From: Olavius algarvensis associated proteobacterium Delta 3
GTDB taxonomy: Bacteria > Desulfobacterota > Desulfobacteria > Desulfobacterales > CAFBRK01
Direction: 5' to 3'
Assembly (NCBI GenBank): GCA_903231505.1
Contig: CAFBRK010000106.1
Span: 45,162-109,161, forward strand
Length of the DNA: 64,000 nt
The translations under genes and the position numbers were made by a program. This document shows positions 27,023 through 35,256 of the stretch, one piece after another (position 1 is the stretch's first letter; each line of letters begins with the position of its first letter). Under the pieces are notes generated by a model that did no database searches, was not told the origin of the DNA, and saw only the letters and a program-made list of their open reading frames with translations.

Positions 27023-27900
27023 GAATCGGAATCGTAACCATACGGGACGCTGCATACCACCCGAACCGACGGCTTTTAGATGCCGCCAAAGCGAAGGGAC
27101 ACTCGGGGCGGTTGGTCCATCCCTACCACACATGGCCGGCGGTGCAGGGAAATCGGGCCCTGGCCATCGATCCACGAGGCCAATGCCGGATCGATGTGCT
27201 TGTGCCTCGCCAAGGGGCGGAGGTGGGGGAGTCCAGTTTGGCACTGATTGAAACCTTCGAGCAACAACACCTGCCGGTGGTCAATCGAAGTAAAGCGATC
27301 CGCCTGGCGCGAAACCAATATATGACCATCCGCAAACTGGCGGAGACCGGCCTTCCCGTTTTGGATAGCGTTCTGGTAAACTCCGAAGAAGGGTTTTGGG
27401 CTGCGGCAGAATCGCTGGGCGGTTTTCCGTTGGTGATCAAGCATCCCAGCGGGCGGCAGGGAGAAGGGGTTCGGCTGGCGAGGGACACCAAGGACGGGCG
27501 TGCCCATCTGGAGGAACTTCTGACGCCCCGACTGGGCCTCATGGTTCAACGATTCATTCCACTGGAAGGTCGGCTCGACATTCGGGTCCTGGTTATCGGC
27601 GGGGAGATTGCCGGTGCCATAGCGCTGAAGCCCGTGGACGGTGATTTTCGGGCGAATTTTCATCTGACAGGTCGGAGTCAACCCATCGATGTCTGGCCCG
27701 AACTCGCAGAAACCGTCATCAGCGCAGCCGCCGCGCTCGACCTGGAAATCGCCGGTGTGGATCTTCTGGCAGACCAGCAACGCCGGCTGTGGGTGCTCGA
27801 GGTCAATTACGCCCCCGGGTTCCAGGGTTTGGAAGCCGCGACAGGACTGGATATCGCCGGAATGATGGTGGATTATATTGTGGACACCTATGGTCAGTAG
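27019..27900 (+). CDS. RimK/LysX-like ATP-grasp ligase
   Basis: The roughly 293-residue ligase of the ATP-grasp superfamily has the central segment FPLVIKHPSGRQGEGVRLARD, LMVQRFIPLEGRLDIRVLVIGGEIAGAIALKP and the magnesium-binding end GVDLLADQQRRLWVLEVNYAPGFQGLE. All are most like RimK-type alpha-L-glutamate ligases and LysX/ArgX. Such enzymes join a carboxylate to an amine, often amino acid to protein or peptide. ATGA overlap with the GNAT gene shows translational coupling. No LysW-like carrier protein is visible, so this is not an obvious lysine/arginine pathway. Confidence 0.82.
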   Translation: MRIGIVTIRDAAYHPNRRLLDAAKAKGHSGRLVHPYHTWPAVQGNRALAIDPRGQCRIDVLVPRQGAEVGESSLALIETFEQQHLPVVNRSKAIRLARNQYMTIRKLAETGLPVLDSVLVNSEEGFWAAAESLGGFPLVIKHPSGRQGEGVRLARDTKDGRAHLEELLTPRLGLMVQRFIPLEGRLDIRVLVIGGEIAGAIALKPVDGDFRANFHLTGRSQPIDVWPELAETVISAAAALDLEIAGVDLLADQQRRLWVLEVNYAPGFQGLEAATGLDIAGMMVDYIVDTYGQ

Positions 27901-27929
27901 TCTTTCGTTCCTAAAAAGACAGCTATAAA

Positions 27930-27968
27930 TCCGAAATTCGAATATCGAAATCCGAGAGATTCGAATTT
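27930..27968. repeat. AT-rich CGAAATTCGAATATCG word repeat
   Basis: Repeated TCCGAAATTCGAATATCG-type words, partly self-complementary, lie between the ATP-grasp and PP-loop genes. A related stretch (ATTCGAGATTCGGATTTTG) occurs upstream of the fused moeA near 8276-8296. These belong to the same general style of intergenic word repeats. Confidence 0.55.
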
Positions 27969-27994
27969 AGCACAGGCGCAAAGGGTCCCTGCTC

Positions 27995-29118
27995 ATGAGA
28001 ATTACAGACTTGGAGTATCGCGAAAAAGATAACATGGCCGGCATCTATGCCCATGTTCACTGGGAGGACTGTGATCAACCCGGCAGGGAAATCTTCATCG
28101 AAACCACGACGACCTATGCCGGGGATGTGGCCCTCGATCCCCATGCCTTTCTCGTGGGTTGCCTGATCCCGGCCATGCACCTTGGAGAGGGACGGATTGT
28201 GATCGATGGGCAGATCTGCCCCTATCTGTTTGAAGGACTTGAAACCGTCGTGGGTCTCATGCGGCTGTGGTCCGACGGTGCCTATGCGCCCATCCACATC
28301 GAGGCCACCGAAGGTTTTTTAAACCGGACTGCCGAAGCCCCGGGCAGAGCCGGGATGCTGCTTTCCGGCGGCATGGACTCCCTGGCGGCGCTTCGGCTCA
28401 ACCGGTTGCGTTACGGAAAGGATCATCCAGGGGCGGTTCGGGACTGTTTTTTAATTCACGGTTTTGACATCGGGGGGGTCGTCGAACGCGGGATGAAATA
28501 CCAGGTGTTTGAACGCGCCAAAACCCACATGTCGCTGATTGCGCAGGATGCAGACGTCGAATTGATTCCTGTGTATACCAACATACGGCATCTTTGGGAT
28601 GATCGGAACCTCTGGCTCGACAAATTTTTCGGCGCCGTCCTTGCTGCTGTGGCCCATGGGTTTTCGTCACGGCTGAACCTTTTGTATATCGCCTCTTCAT
28701 ATGATTTGCCCCATCTTCATCCCTGCGGCTCCCACCCCATGCTCGATCCTGAATTTTCAAGTTACGGACTGCGCATCCGCCACCGCGACGTGGCCCTGTC
28801 CCGTTTGGAAAAATTGCGTATTGTCGCCGAATGGGAGGTCGCCTTTCAAAATTTCCGTGTATGTCTGGCCAACGTACCGGACCGGCTCAACTGCGGCCGG
28901 TGCGAAAAGTGCGTCCGACCATGGCGGGTTTGGCCGCCCTTGGTTTGCTCGACAAAACCAGGGCGTTTCAGCAGGATGATCTTACACCGGACCACTTTTC
29001 TTCATTCAGCATTACGATTCGAACCCGTGAACCCTTCTATCGCGAGCTCATACCCCATCTAAAAGAGCGCGGCCGGGAGGACCTGGCCGAGACCATTGCC
29101 CGGAAACTGAGCGAATAG
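27995..29118 (+). CDS. PP-loop ATPase (asparagine-synthetase/QueC-like), frameshifted near the C-terminus
   Basis: The pyrophosphatase loop MLLSGGMDSLAALRLNR (about residues 117-133) marks an ATP-pyrophosphatase that adenylates a substrate before nucleophile attack. Later motifs are PCGSHPMLDPEFSSYG and a zinc-type cluster NCGRCEKCVR. Right after this the frame changes: the family-like continuation TMAGLAALGLLDKTRAFQQDDL...IARKLSE is in the next frame, so one base seems to be missing at about 28914-28920. Read straight, the protein ends in nonsense at 29062. With the ATP-grasp and GNAT genes it forms a plausible biosynthetic trio. About 94 bp of AT-rich repeat separate it from the ligase gene. 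Confidence 0.75.
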
Positions 29119-29232
29119 ATTCGCAGCGCGATTCCATGACGCGTCTGCCGCACAGTATCCCTGATTTGACTATGCGGGTGCCGGGACAAACTTTCCAAAA
29201 GGACCGATGAACATTCATAAGGGGAGCGTCAC

Positions 29233-30666
29233 ATGAAGCTGAAACAGCTTGATGCGTATAAATGGGAGGTGCCCCGGACCGGTGCCATGCGGGTTCCGGG
29301 AATTGTGTATGCCAGCCCCCGGATGCTGGAAGGGCCGGACCACAGCGAGCCGCTCAAACAGGTGAGCAACGTCGCCACACTTCCTGGGATTCTCAAGGCG
29401 TCCCTGGCCATGCCGGACATGCACTGGGGATATGGATTCCCCATCGGGGGGGTTGCCGCCTTCGACTGGGAAACCGGCGTGGTGTCACCCGGCGGTGTCG
29501 GCTACGATATTAACTGCGGGGTACGGCTGGCAACCACCCGGTTCGAGGAAAAAGACGTCCGGCCGAAGTTGAGAGACCTCGTTGATGCATTGTACGGGCA
29601 TGTGCCCTGTGGCATCGGGTCCACCGGCGCCATCAAGCTGTCCGCGAAAGAAGAAAAACGGGTGCTTGTGGAGGGAAGCCGGTGGGCGGTCCGACAGGGA
29701 TACGGTGAAGAAACCGATGTCGAACATACGGAAGATGGCGGCTGTCTGCCCCACGCCGACCCGAGTCTGATCAGTGAGCGGGCCCTGACGCGGGGGCGAA
29801 AACAGCTCGGCACACTTGGCTCCGGCAATCACTTTTTGGAAGTCGGCGTTGTCGATGAGATATTCGATACGGATGTGGCCGAGGCCTTTGGTTTATACGA
29901 AAATCAGGTAACGCTCATGCTCCATTCCGGGTCCCGGGGTCTCGGATACCAGGTGTGCGATGATTTTTTAGCGAGGATGAATCGGAACATCGGTCGGCTG
30001 GGTGTAAACCTGCCGGACCGGCAACTGGTATGCGCCATGATTCAGTCCGACGAGGGGCGCAGTTACCTGAATGCCATGGCCTGTGCCGCCAATTATGCGT
30101 ATGCCAATCGACAAATGTTACTTCATCTGTCCCGGGAAGTATTTTCACGGATATTCGGTATCGGCCCGGCCCACCTCGGTATGCATCTTATTTATGATGT
30201 GTGCCATAACATCGCCAAAAAGGAAACACATGTTGTGGACGGACATGAGCGATCGGTGTGCGTGCATCGAAAGGGGGCCACGCGATCGTTTCCACCGGGG
30301 CACGCTGCCTTGTGTGAGGACTACCGGAATACCGGCCAACCGATTCTCATCCCCGGAGACATGGGCACCGCATCCTACGTGCTCGTCGGCACGCAGAAGG
30401 CCATGGACGAAACCTTTGGCTCCACCTGTCACGGCGCCGGTCGGGTCCTGAGCCGCACGGCCGCCAAAAAAAAGAGCAAGGGCCGCTCCATCTACCGGGA
30501 ACTGGAGGACAAAGGTATACTGGTGCGCTGGACCGGCCGCTCCACGCTGGCCGAGGAAATGCCGGAGGCCTACAAGGACATTTCCGAGGTGGTGGATGTA
30601 GTGCATGGTGCCGGGTTATCCAGGAGGGTGGCCAGGTTGAGACCCATTGCCGTTGTCAAAGGATAG
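29233..30666 (+). CDS. rtcB: RNA 2',3'-cyclic phosphate/5'-OH ligase RtcB
   Basis: The 477-residue protein follows GGGGAG. RtcB joins RNA 3'-phosphate or 2',3'-cyclic phosphate ends to 5'-OH ends using Mn and GTP. Motifs: PDMHWGYGFPIGGVAAFD, SPGGVGYDINCGVRLA (catalytic Cys), LGSGNHFLEV, LMLHSGSRGLGYQV, HRKGATRSFPPGH, PGDMGTASYVLVG, and STCHGAGRVLSRTAA with the guanylylated His. Archease, its activator, is encoded at 10377. No RtcR or RNA-repair operon is adjacent. Confidence 0.95.
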   Translation: MKLKQLDAYKWEVPRTGAMRVPGIVYASPRMLEGPDHSEPLKQVSNVATLPGILKASLAMPDMHWGYGFPIGGVAAFDWETGVVSPGGVGYDINCGVRLATTRFEEKDVRPKLRDLVDALYGHVPCGIGSTGAIKLSAKEEKRVLVEGSRWAVRQGYGEETDVEHTEDGGCLPHADPSLISERALTRGRKQLGTLGSGNHFLEVGVVDEIFDTDVAEAFGLYENQVTLMLHSGSRGLGYQVCDDFLARMNRNIGRLGVNLPDRQLVCAMIQSDEGRSYLNAMACAANYAYANRQMLLHLSREVFSRIFGIGPAHLGMHLIYDVCHNIAKKETHVVDGHERSVCVHRKGATRSFPPGHAALCEDYRNTGQPILIPGDMGTASYVLVGTQKAMDETFGSTCHGAGRVLSRTAAKKKSKGRSIYRELEDKGILVRWTGRSTLAEEMPEAYKDISEVVDVVHGAGLSRRVARLRPIAVVKG

Positions 30667-30978
30667 ACGTGGTTTTAGAGCCTCCCCTCAAACCCAATCT
30701 CATTGTCGGCCCGCAAATTGAAATGCTCACGTACTGTCGTGGTCGCTCCACCTTCAATTCCAGATCACGTCTTGCCTTCACGGCTCTTCTTTCACCTCAA
30801 TACCACGGTTGCGTTTCAGATACCATGTCCGCATGCCCATGCTTGCTTAATGCTGGATGAAACTATATAACCTCTGTCATTCAAAAATTCACCAACTCCG
30901 GCAATCGTATTTCGAAGGGTGATGTAGCACCCGATTCCCGTTTCAGAATACCCAATATCCACGCGGAAAGGAGCTTTG
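30667..30978. other. 312-bp intergenic gap with dispersed repeat copy
   Basis: No gene is supported. Positions 30716-30754 (read on the minus strand) match 61797-61835 at about 33 of 39 bases, with a shared block AGTACGTGAGCA. The stretch around 30770-30810 is non-coding in all frames I checked. Confidence 0.6.
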
Positions 30979-31806
30979 TTGGACGCAGCTCAGGCATTTG
31001 CCCTCGGCATATTGCAGGGATTAACAGAATTTCTACCGGTCAGCAGTTCCGGCCACCTGGTCCTCCTTCAGAACCTGTTCGGGTTCAAAGAACCCGAGCT
31101 TTTGTTCGACATTTGTCTCCACATCGGGACACTGGCGGCGGTGTGCGTAATTTTCTACCGCGACATTGTTGAATTGCTCCGCACATTATTCCGGCTGCCC
31201 TCCCTGTCCAGTGCCCATGGCGGTTTTTGGAGTCTCCTGGCGGAACACCCGGAGGCTCGAATGATTGCCCTGATCGTCGTCGGCAACGTGCCGACCGTTG
31301 CCCTGGGGCTGTTGTTTCATCAGCTGATCGATACGATCTTCGGGTCTGTCTTGATTGTTGGCGGGATGATGCTGGTCACCGGCACGATACTCTGGATGAC
31401 ACGATGGGCCCCTGCTGACGGCCGGTCGGTGACCCTGTTTACCGCCAAAGACGCCCTTATCATCGGGCTTATGCAGGGACTGGCCATTCTTCCCGGAATG
31501 TCCCGATCCGGCGTGACCATCTCGACGGCGCTTTTTCTGGGGATAAACCGCGAACTATCCGGCAGATATTCCTTTCTACTTTCCATCCCCGCCATTGTGG
31601 GCGCCCTGGTGCTTGAGCTGAACTCCGGAATCAGTCATTCCATACCGATCGGAATCATCATATTCGGGACACTGACTGCGGCAGTGGTCGGATCCGTCGC
31701 GCTGGTGATTCTGCTGAGCATGGTGAAGCGGGGGCACCTCCACCGTTTTTCTCCATATTGCTGGATAGTGGGAGGGGTCGCCATCGCCTGGGGCATCCTC
31801 TTTTGA
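30979..31806 (+). CDS. uppP: Undecaprenyl-diphosphatase
   Basis: UppP (BacA) dephosphorylates undecaprenyl diphosphate to recycle the lipid carrier for cell-wall synthesis, at the inner membrane. It is about 275 residues with eight hydrophobic helices and both active-site motifs: GLTEFLPVSSSGH near the N-terminus and LPGMSRSGVTIS mid-protein. TTG 30979 is favoured over TTG 30976 because AAAGGAG ends five bases before it. The following mutase gene has the identical 'ACGCGGAAAGGAG' ribosome-site context. Confidence 0.93.
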   Translation: MDAAQAFALGILQGLTEFLPVSSSGHLVLLQNLFGFKEPELLFDICLHIGTLAAVCVIFYRDIVELLRTLFRLPSLSSAHGGFWSLLAEHPEARMIALIVVGNVPTVALGLLFHQLIDTIFGSVLIVGGMMLVTGTILWMTRWAPADGRSVTLFTAKDALIIGLMQGLAILPGMSRSGVTISTALFLGINRELSGRYSFLLSIPAIVGALVLELNSGISHSIPIGIIIFGTLTAAVVGSVALVILLSMVKRGHLHRFSPYCWIVGGVAIAWGILF

Positions 31807-31920
31807 TGTCCGCACCTGAAAAGAGACGAACACCACCTTGTGCCAGAAAGACTGTACGCCGTTGACCACTGGCGTTATAGGAACGGCGTCCATACGTAAC
31901 GCGGAAAGGAGGGATCGAGT

Positions 31921-33273
31921 ATGAATCCTGGCATATTCAGAGAATACGATATTCGCGGCATCGCCGGCAAAGACATCACCGAAAGCGACATGGTTCTTCT
32001 CGGCAAGGGTATCGGTAGTTACCTGCAGCGGAAAGGAAATCGGAGGATCAGCATCGGCAGGGATTGCCGGGAGACCTCGGATGCCTATTCGGAACGGATG
32101 ATCGAGGGGCTGAGGGCAACCGGTTGCGATGTTGTGGATATCGGTATTTGCCCGACACCGGTGTCTTACTTTTCGATCCGTCACCTCAATCTGGAGGGTG
32201 GCGTTATGATCACCGCCAGTCACAACCCCAAAGAATACAACGGGGTCAAAATGTCCAGCGGCACCGATTCCATTCACGGGCAGCAGATTCAAGAAGTCCG
32301 CCGTATCATAGAGTCGGAGGATTTCGTTGACGGAAAGGGATCGGTAGACACCTACGACATCCTTCCGCCATACATCGATTACGTGATTAACAACATCCGG
32401 CTCGAGAAGCCGCTTCGGGTGGGTATAGACGCGGGAAACGGCACCGGTGGCCTGACGGCTCTGCCGATAATCAAAAGCCTTGGCTGCGAGGTATATGATA
32501 TCTACTGTGACATGGACGGTACCTTTCCGAACCATGAAGCCGATCCCACCGTGTTGAAAAATATGCTGGACCTGATTGACCTGGTGAAACGGGAACATCT
32601 CGATGTGGGCATCGGTTATGACGGCGACGCAGACCGGATCGGTGTCATCGACGAAACAGGGAATATCGTTTTCGGCGATCGGCTGATCATTATTTTCGCC
32701 CGGGAAATCCTCTCCCGGAAACCCGGCGCCACGATTATTTCGGAGGTCAAGTGCTCCAAGACGATGTACGATGACATTGAAAAGCACGGTGGGCGCGCGA
32801 TCATGTGGAAGACCGGGCATTCTCTCATAAAAAAGAAGATGAAAGAGGAAACGGCGGAGCTGGCCGGAGAAATGAGCGGGCATATGTTTTTTGCCGATCG
32901 GTATCTCGGCTATGATGATGCCGTATACGCGTCATGCCGGCTGCTGGAGATCCTGGCGAAAACCGGAAAGACGGTATCCGAATTGCTGGCCGATGTTCCC
33001 AAGACCTACAATACTCCGGAAATCCGCGTGGACTGTCCGGACGACATCAAATTTGACGTTGTGGCGACGGTGACCGATTACTTCAAGGAACGGTACACTG
33101 TGATCGACATCGACGGGGCCCGCATCGTGTTTGACGATGGTTGGGGTCTTGTGCGTGCGTCCAACACTCAGCCGGCACTGGTGCTCCGTTTTGAAGCGCT
33201 GTCCGAACCGAGACTGAGAGAGATCCAGACCCTTGTCGAAACCACCCTGGAGAATATTAAAAAAGATTTCTAG
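31921..33273 (+). CDS. Phosphomannomutase/phosphoglucomutase
   Basis: The 450-residue alpha-D-phosphohexomutase interconverts hexose 1- and 6-phosphates for sugar-nucleotide and envelope synthesis. Motifs: FREYDIRGIAGKDI, active-site serine loop GGVMITASHNPKEYNGVKM, metal loop GYDGDADRIGVID, sugar-binding GEMSGHMFFADRY, and phosphate-binding VRASNTQPALVLRFEA. These match bacterial AlgC/ManB-type enzymes. Strong AAAGGAGG upstream. A stem (ACGCCGTT...AACGGCGT) lies in the short gap after uppP. Confidence 0.92.
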   Translation: MNPGIFREYDIRGIAGKDITESDMVLLGKGIGSYLQRKGNRRISIGRDCRETSDAYSERMIEGLRATGCDVVDIGICPTPVSYFSIRHLNLEGGVMITASHNPKEYNGVKMSSGTDSIHGQQIQEVRRIIESEDFVDGKGSVDTYDILPPYIDYVINNIRLEKPLRVGIDAGNGTGGLTALPIIKSLGCEVYDIYCDMDGTFPNHEADPTVLKNMLDLIDLVKREHLDVGIGYDGDADRIGVIDETGNIVFGDRLIIIFAREILSRKPGATIISEVKCSKTMYDDIEKHGGRAIMWKTGHSLIKKKMKEETAELAGEMSGHMFFADRYLGYDDAVYASCRLLEILAKTGKTVSELLADVPKTYNTPEIRVDCPDDIKFDVVATVTDYFKERYTVIDIDGARIVFDDGWGLVRASNTQPALVLRFEALSEPRLREIQTLVETTLENIKKDF

Positions 33274-33305
33274 CCCGGAAATTTCATGAAATCTTTTCGG
33301 TTGAA

Positions 33306-34520
33306 ATGGAAGCTCGCGACAAAAAGATCTTTGCCACCCTCTTTCTATCCATGTTTGCCGTCATTACCGGCGTCGGCATCGTGGTGCCGCTGCTTCCGGT
33401 GTATGCGCATCACCTGGGTGCCGGGGGAATTTACATCGCACTGATATTCGGAGCATTTTCTCTTTCCCGCGCCGTGTTTCTCCCTTATTTCGGGCGATTG
33501 TCCGACCGGAAGGGACGCAAACCCTTTATCGTCATCGGACTGTTTGCCTATGCGCTGATATCCATCGGGTTTATCTTGTCTGAAAGTGTGGAAACCCTGA
33601 TTGGATTGCGGTTTGTTCAGGGCATCGTTTCTGCCATGATCATGCCGGTGACCCAGGCCTATGTGGGCGACATCACGCCCGGGGGGCGGGAGGGGTATAC
33701 CATGGGCCTGTTCAATATGTCCGTGTTTTGCGGGCTGAGCCTTGGGCCCCTTCTCGGCGGTGTCATCCACGACTGGCTGAGCCTGGATATGGCATTTTTG
33801 TGTATGGGGCTGCTCGCCTTCGCCGGGTTTTTGCTGAGTCTGGTGCTCCTGCCGCCGATCCGATCGGAAAAAGTTGCCGCCCGGGGCATCAACCCTCTGC
33901 CCTGGAAGTGGTTGCTCAGGGACCGGCTCATTGCCGGCCTGTTTGCGCTCCGGTTTGGGTACACCGCCGCTATCGGCATGATCTGGGGATTTCTTCCGGT
34001 TCTTGCTGCCGCGGAGTTTTCCCTGTCCAGTTCATCCATCGGGATTCTGGTCATGCTCGGCGTATCTGTCAGCGGAGTACTCCATGCGCCGATGGGTGCT
34101 CTGGCTGACCGTTTCAGCCGCAGAGCCCTTGTGATCACCGGCGTCGTATTTGCCACCGGCGGTGTCCTCCTGTTTCCGTGGGCCGATGGATTCTGGGATC
34201 TTTTTGTAGCCAATGTGCTCTTCGGCATAGGCGGAGGCATTTCCATGCCGGCGGTGATGGCCATGGCCGTAACCTGCGGAAATCGGGCGGTGGCCATGGG
34301 ATCGGTCATGGGACTGCTCACCATGGCGCACAGCATGGGAATGCTTGCCGGAGCCGTCGTGGCCGGCCTCGCCATGGATCTGCTCCAACTCCGCCACGCG
34401 TTTTTAATTGGCGCTCTTATCCTGGTTGCCGGGGGCATTCTGTTTCTCTGGGCGACACATCCAAAACCCGAAGTGACAGATATGTCGGTCGATACCCCCC
34501 CCATCGTACCCTGGGACTAG
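33306..34520 (+). CDS. Major facilitator superfamily transporter
   Basis: The 404-residue, 12-helix MFS protein has the A-type loop motif GRLSDRKGRKPFIVIG between helices 2 and 3 and RFVQGIVSAMIMPVTQAYVGD in helix 4. A repeat of the loop motif, GALADRFSRRALVITG, occurs in the second half. This suggests a drug or metabolite:proton antiporter, and the substrate is unknown. It starts 33 bp after the mutase stop with only a weak ribosome site. Confidence 0.88.
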   Translation: MEARDKKIFATLFLSMFAVITGVGIVVPLLPVYAHHLGAGGIYIALIFGAFSLSRAVFLPYFGRLSDRKGRKPFIVIGLFAYALISIGFILSESVETLIGLRFVQGIVSAMIMPVTQAYVGDITPGGREGYTMGLFNMSVFCGLSLGPLLGGVIHDWLSLDMAFLCMGLLAFAGFLLSLVLLPPIRSEKVAARGINPLPWKWLLRDRLIAGLFALRFGYTAAIGMIWGFLPVLAAAEFSLSSSSIGILVMLGVSVSGVLHAPMGALADRFSRRALVITGVVFATGGVLLFPWADGFWDLFVANVLFGIGGGISMPAVMAMAVTCGNRAVAMGSVMGLLTMAHSMGMLAGAVVAGLAMDLLQLRHAFLIGALILVAGGILFLWATHPKPEVTDMSVDTPPIVPWD

Positions 34521-34744
34521 AACCGCCCGATACCCCACAACGCCTGCGCCCCTCCGATAAATGCCTCTAATACACTGAATTAATTATTTAAATCCGAATA
34601 TTGCCATCAAGATAGGGGCCGTGGTGAAGTTCAGTGCGCCGGTTTGCCAGAGCCGGAATAATATTTGCATCCCGCCATAAACAGGACGGCCCAATTCGTC
34701 ATTCCGCGGTCTCCTGGAAATTCGGATGGTATGCTGATTTATCA

Positions 34745-34843
34745 ATGAAGACAGTCTGTCAATTCTGCAGTCGGTTGCTTCGGTTCTCGATGGATTGTCT
34801 TGAGGCAGATGATCTTAGGGAGGGCAACAGCAATGACTCGTAA
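34745..34843 (+). CDS. Possible 32-residue Cys-containing leader ORF
   Basis: ATG to TAA encodes MKTVCQFCSRLLRFSMDCLE and 12 more residues, and overlaps the start of the zinc-ribbon gene by 11 bp in another frame. The CxxC and the overlap hint at a coupled leader peptide, but there is no good ribosome site. The remainder of the 34521-34832 gap shows no gene. Confidence 0.2.
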   Translation: MKTVCQFCSRLLRFSMDCLEADDLREGNSNDS

Positions 34844-35003
34844 AATTTCTAGAAAGAAAAAACACGGAAAGAAAAAGTCCGGCCGCTCTTGCCGCGTCTG
34901 CGGGAAAGATCCCGCACCGAATTATTTTTTCTGCAGAGCTTGCCATCAACGCGTCGTCGAATCCAACGGCAATGACACAGAAGAATTTCGGGTACTGATT
35001 TAG
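34833..35003 (+). CDS. Small basic zinc-ribbon protein
   Basis: The 56-residue protein follows AGGGAGGG. It has a very basic N-terminus (MTRKISRKKKHGKKKSGRSC), suggesting nucleic-acid binding. Two knuckles, CRVCGKDPAPNYFFCRACH, form a CxxC-x10-CxxC zinc ribbon. I do not recognise a named family. A longer in-frame reading from 34800 lacks a ribosome site. Confidence 0.65.
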   Translation: MTRKISRKKKHGKKKSGRSCRVCGKDPAPNYFFCRACHQRVVESNGNDTEEFRVLI

Positions 35004-35256
35004 CCTGCATGATCCTGGCCTAACCGCCTGTCTCCCGGTGCCCTGAGCAATGGGCTATCGGTGTGCTGAAGTTGCGCATCGGCGAGCACCGTTGCACACC
35101 ACCCGTCATGCTGTTTTCTCTCCTCCCTTTTCTGTAACGCCCTGTGGCCGAATCATCTATCCATACCCCCATGTGGCGGGATTGCCTCCTGTTGCATCGA
35201 TGGAGATAACGGTATAAGATTATCTCAATTTCTGTCACCTTGTCGGGGGATCCACG

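Noticed and set aside
28900..28915. Programmed -1 frameshift at GAAAAG in the PP-loop gene
   Set aside because: The heptamer is not a proper X-XXY-YYZ slippery site, and the shift needed to keep NCGRCEKCVR lies after it.
31576..32883. 435-codon minus-strand frame opposite the phosphomannomutase
   Set aside because: The plus strand carries all catalytic motifs of the mutase; the minus frame has no recognisable domain.
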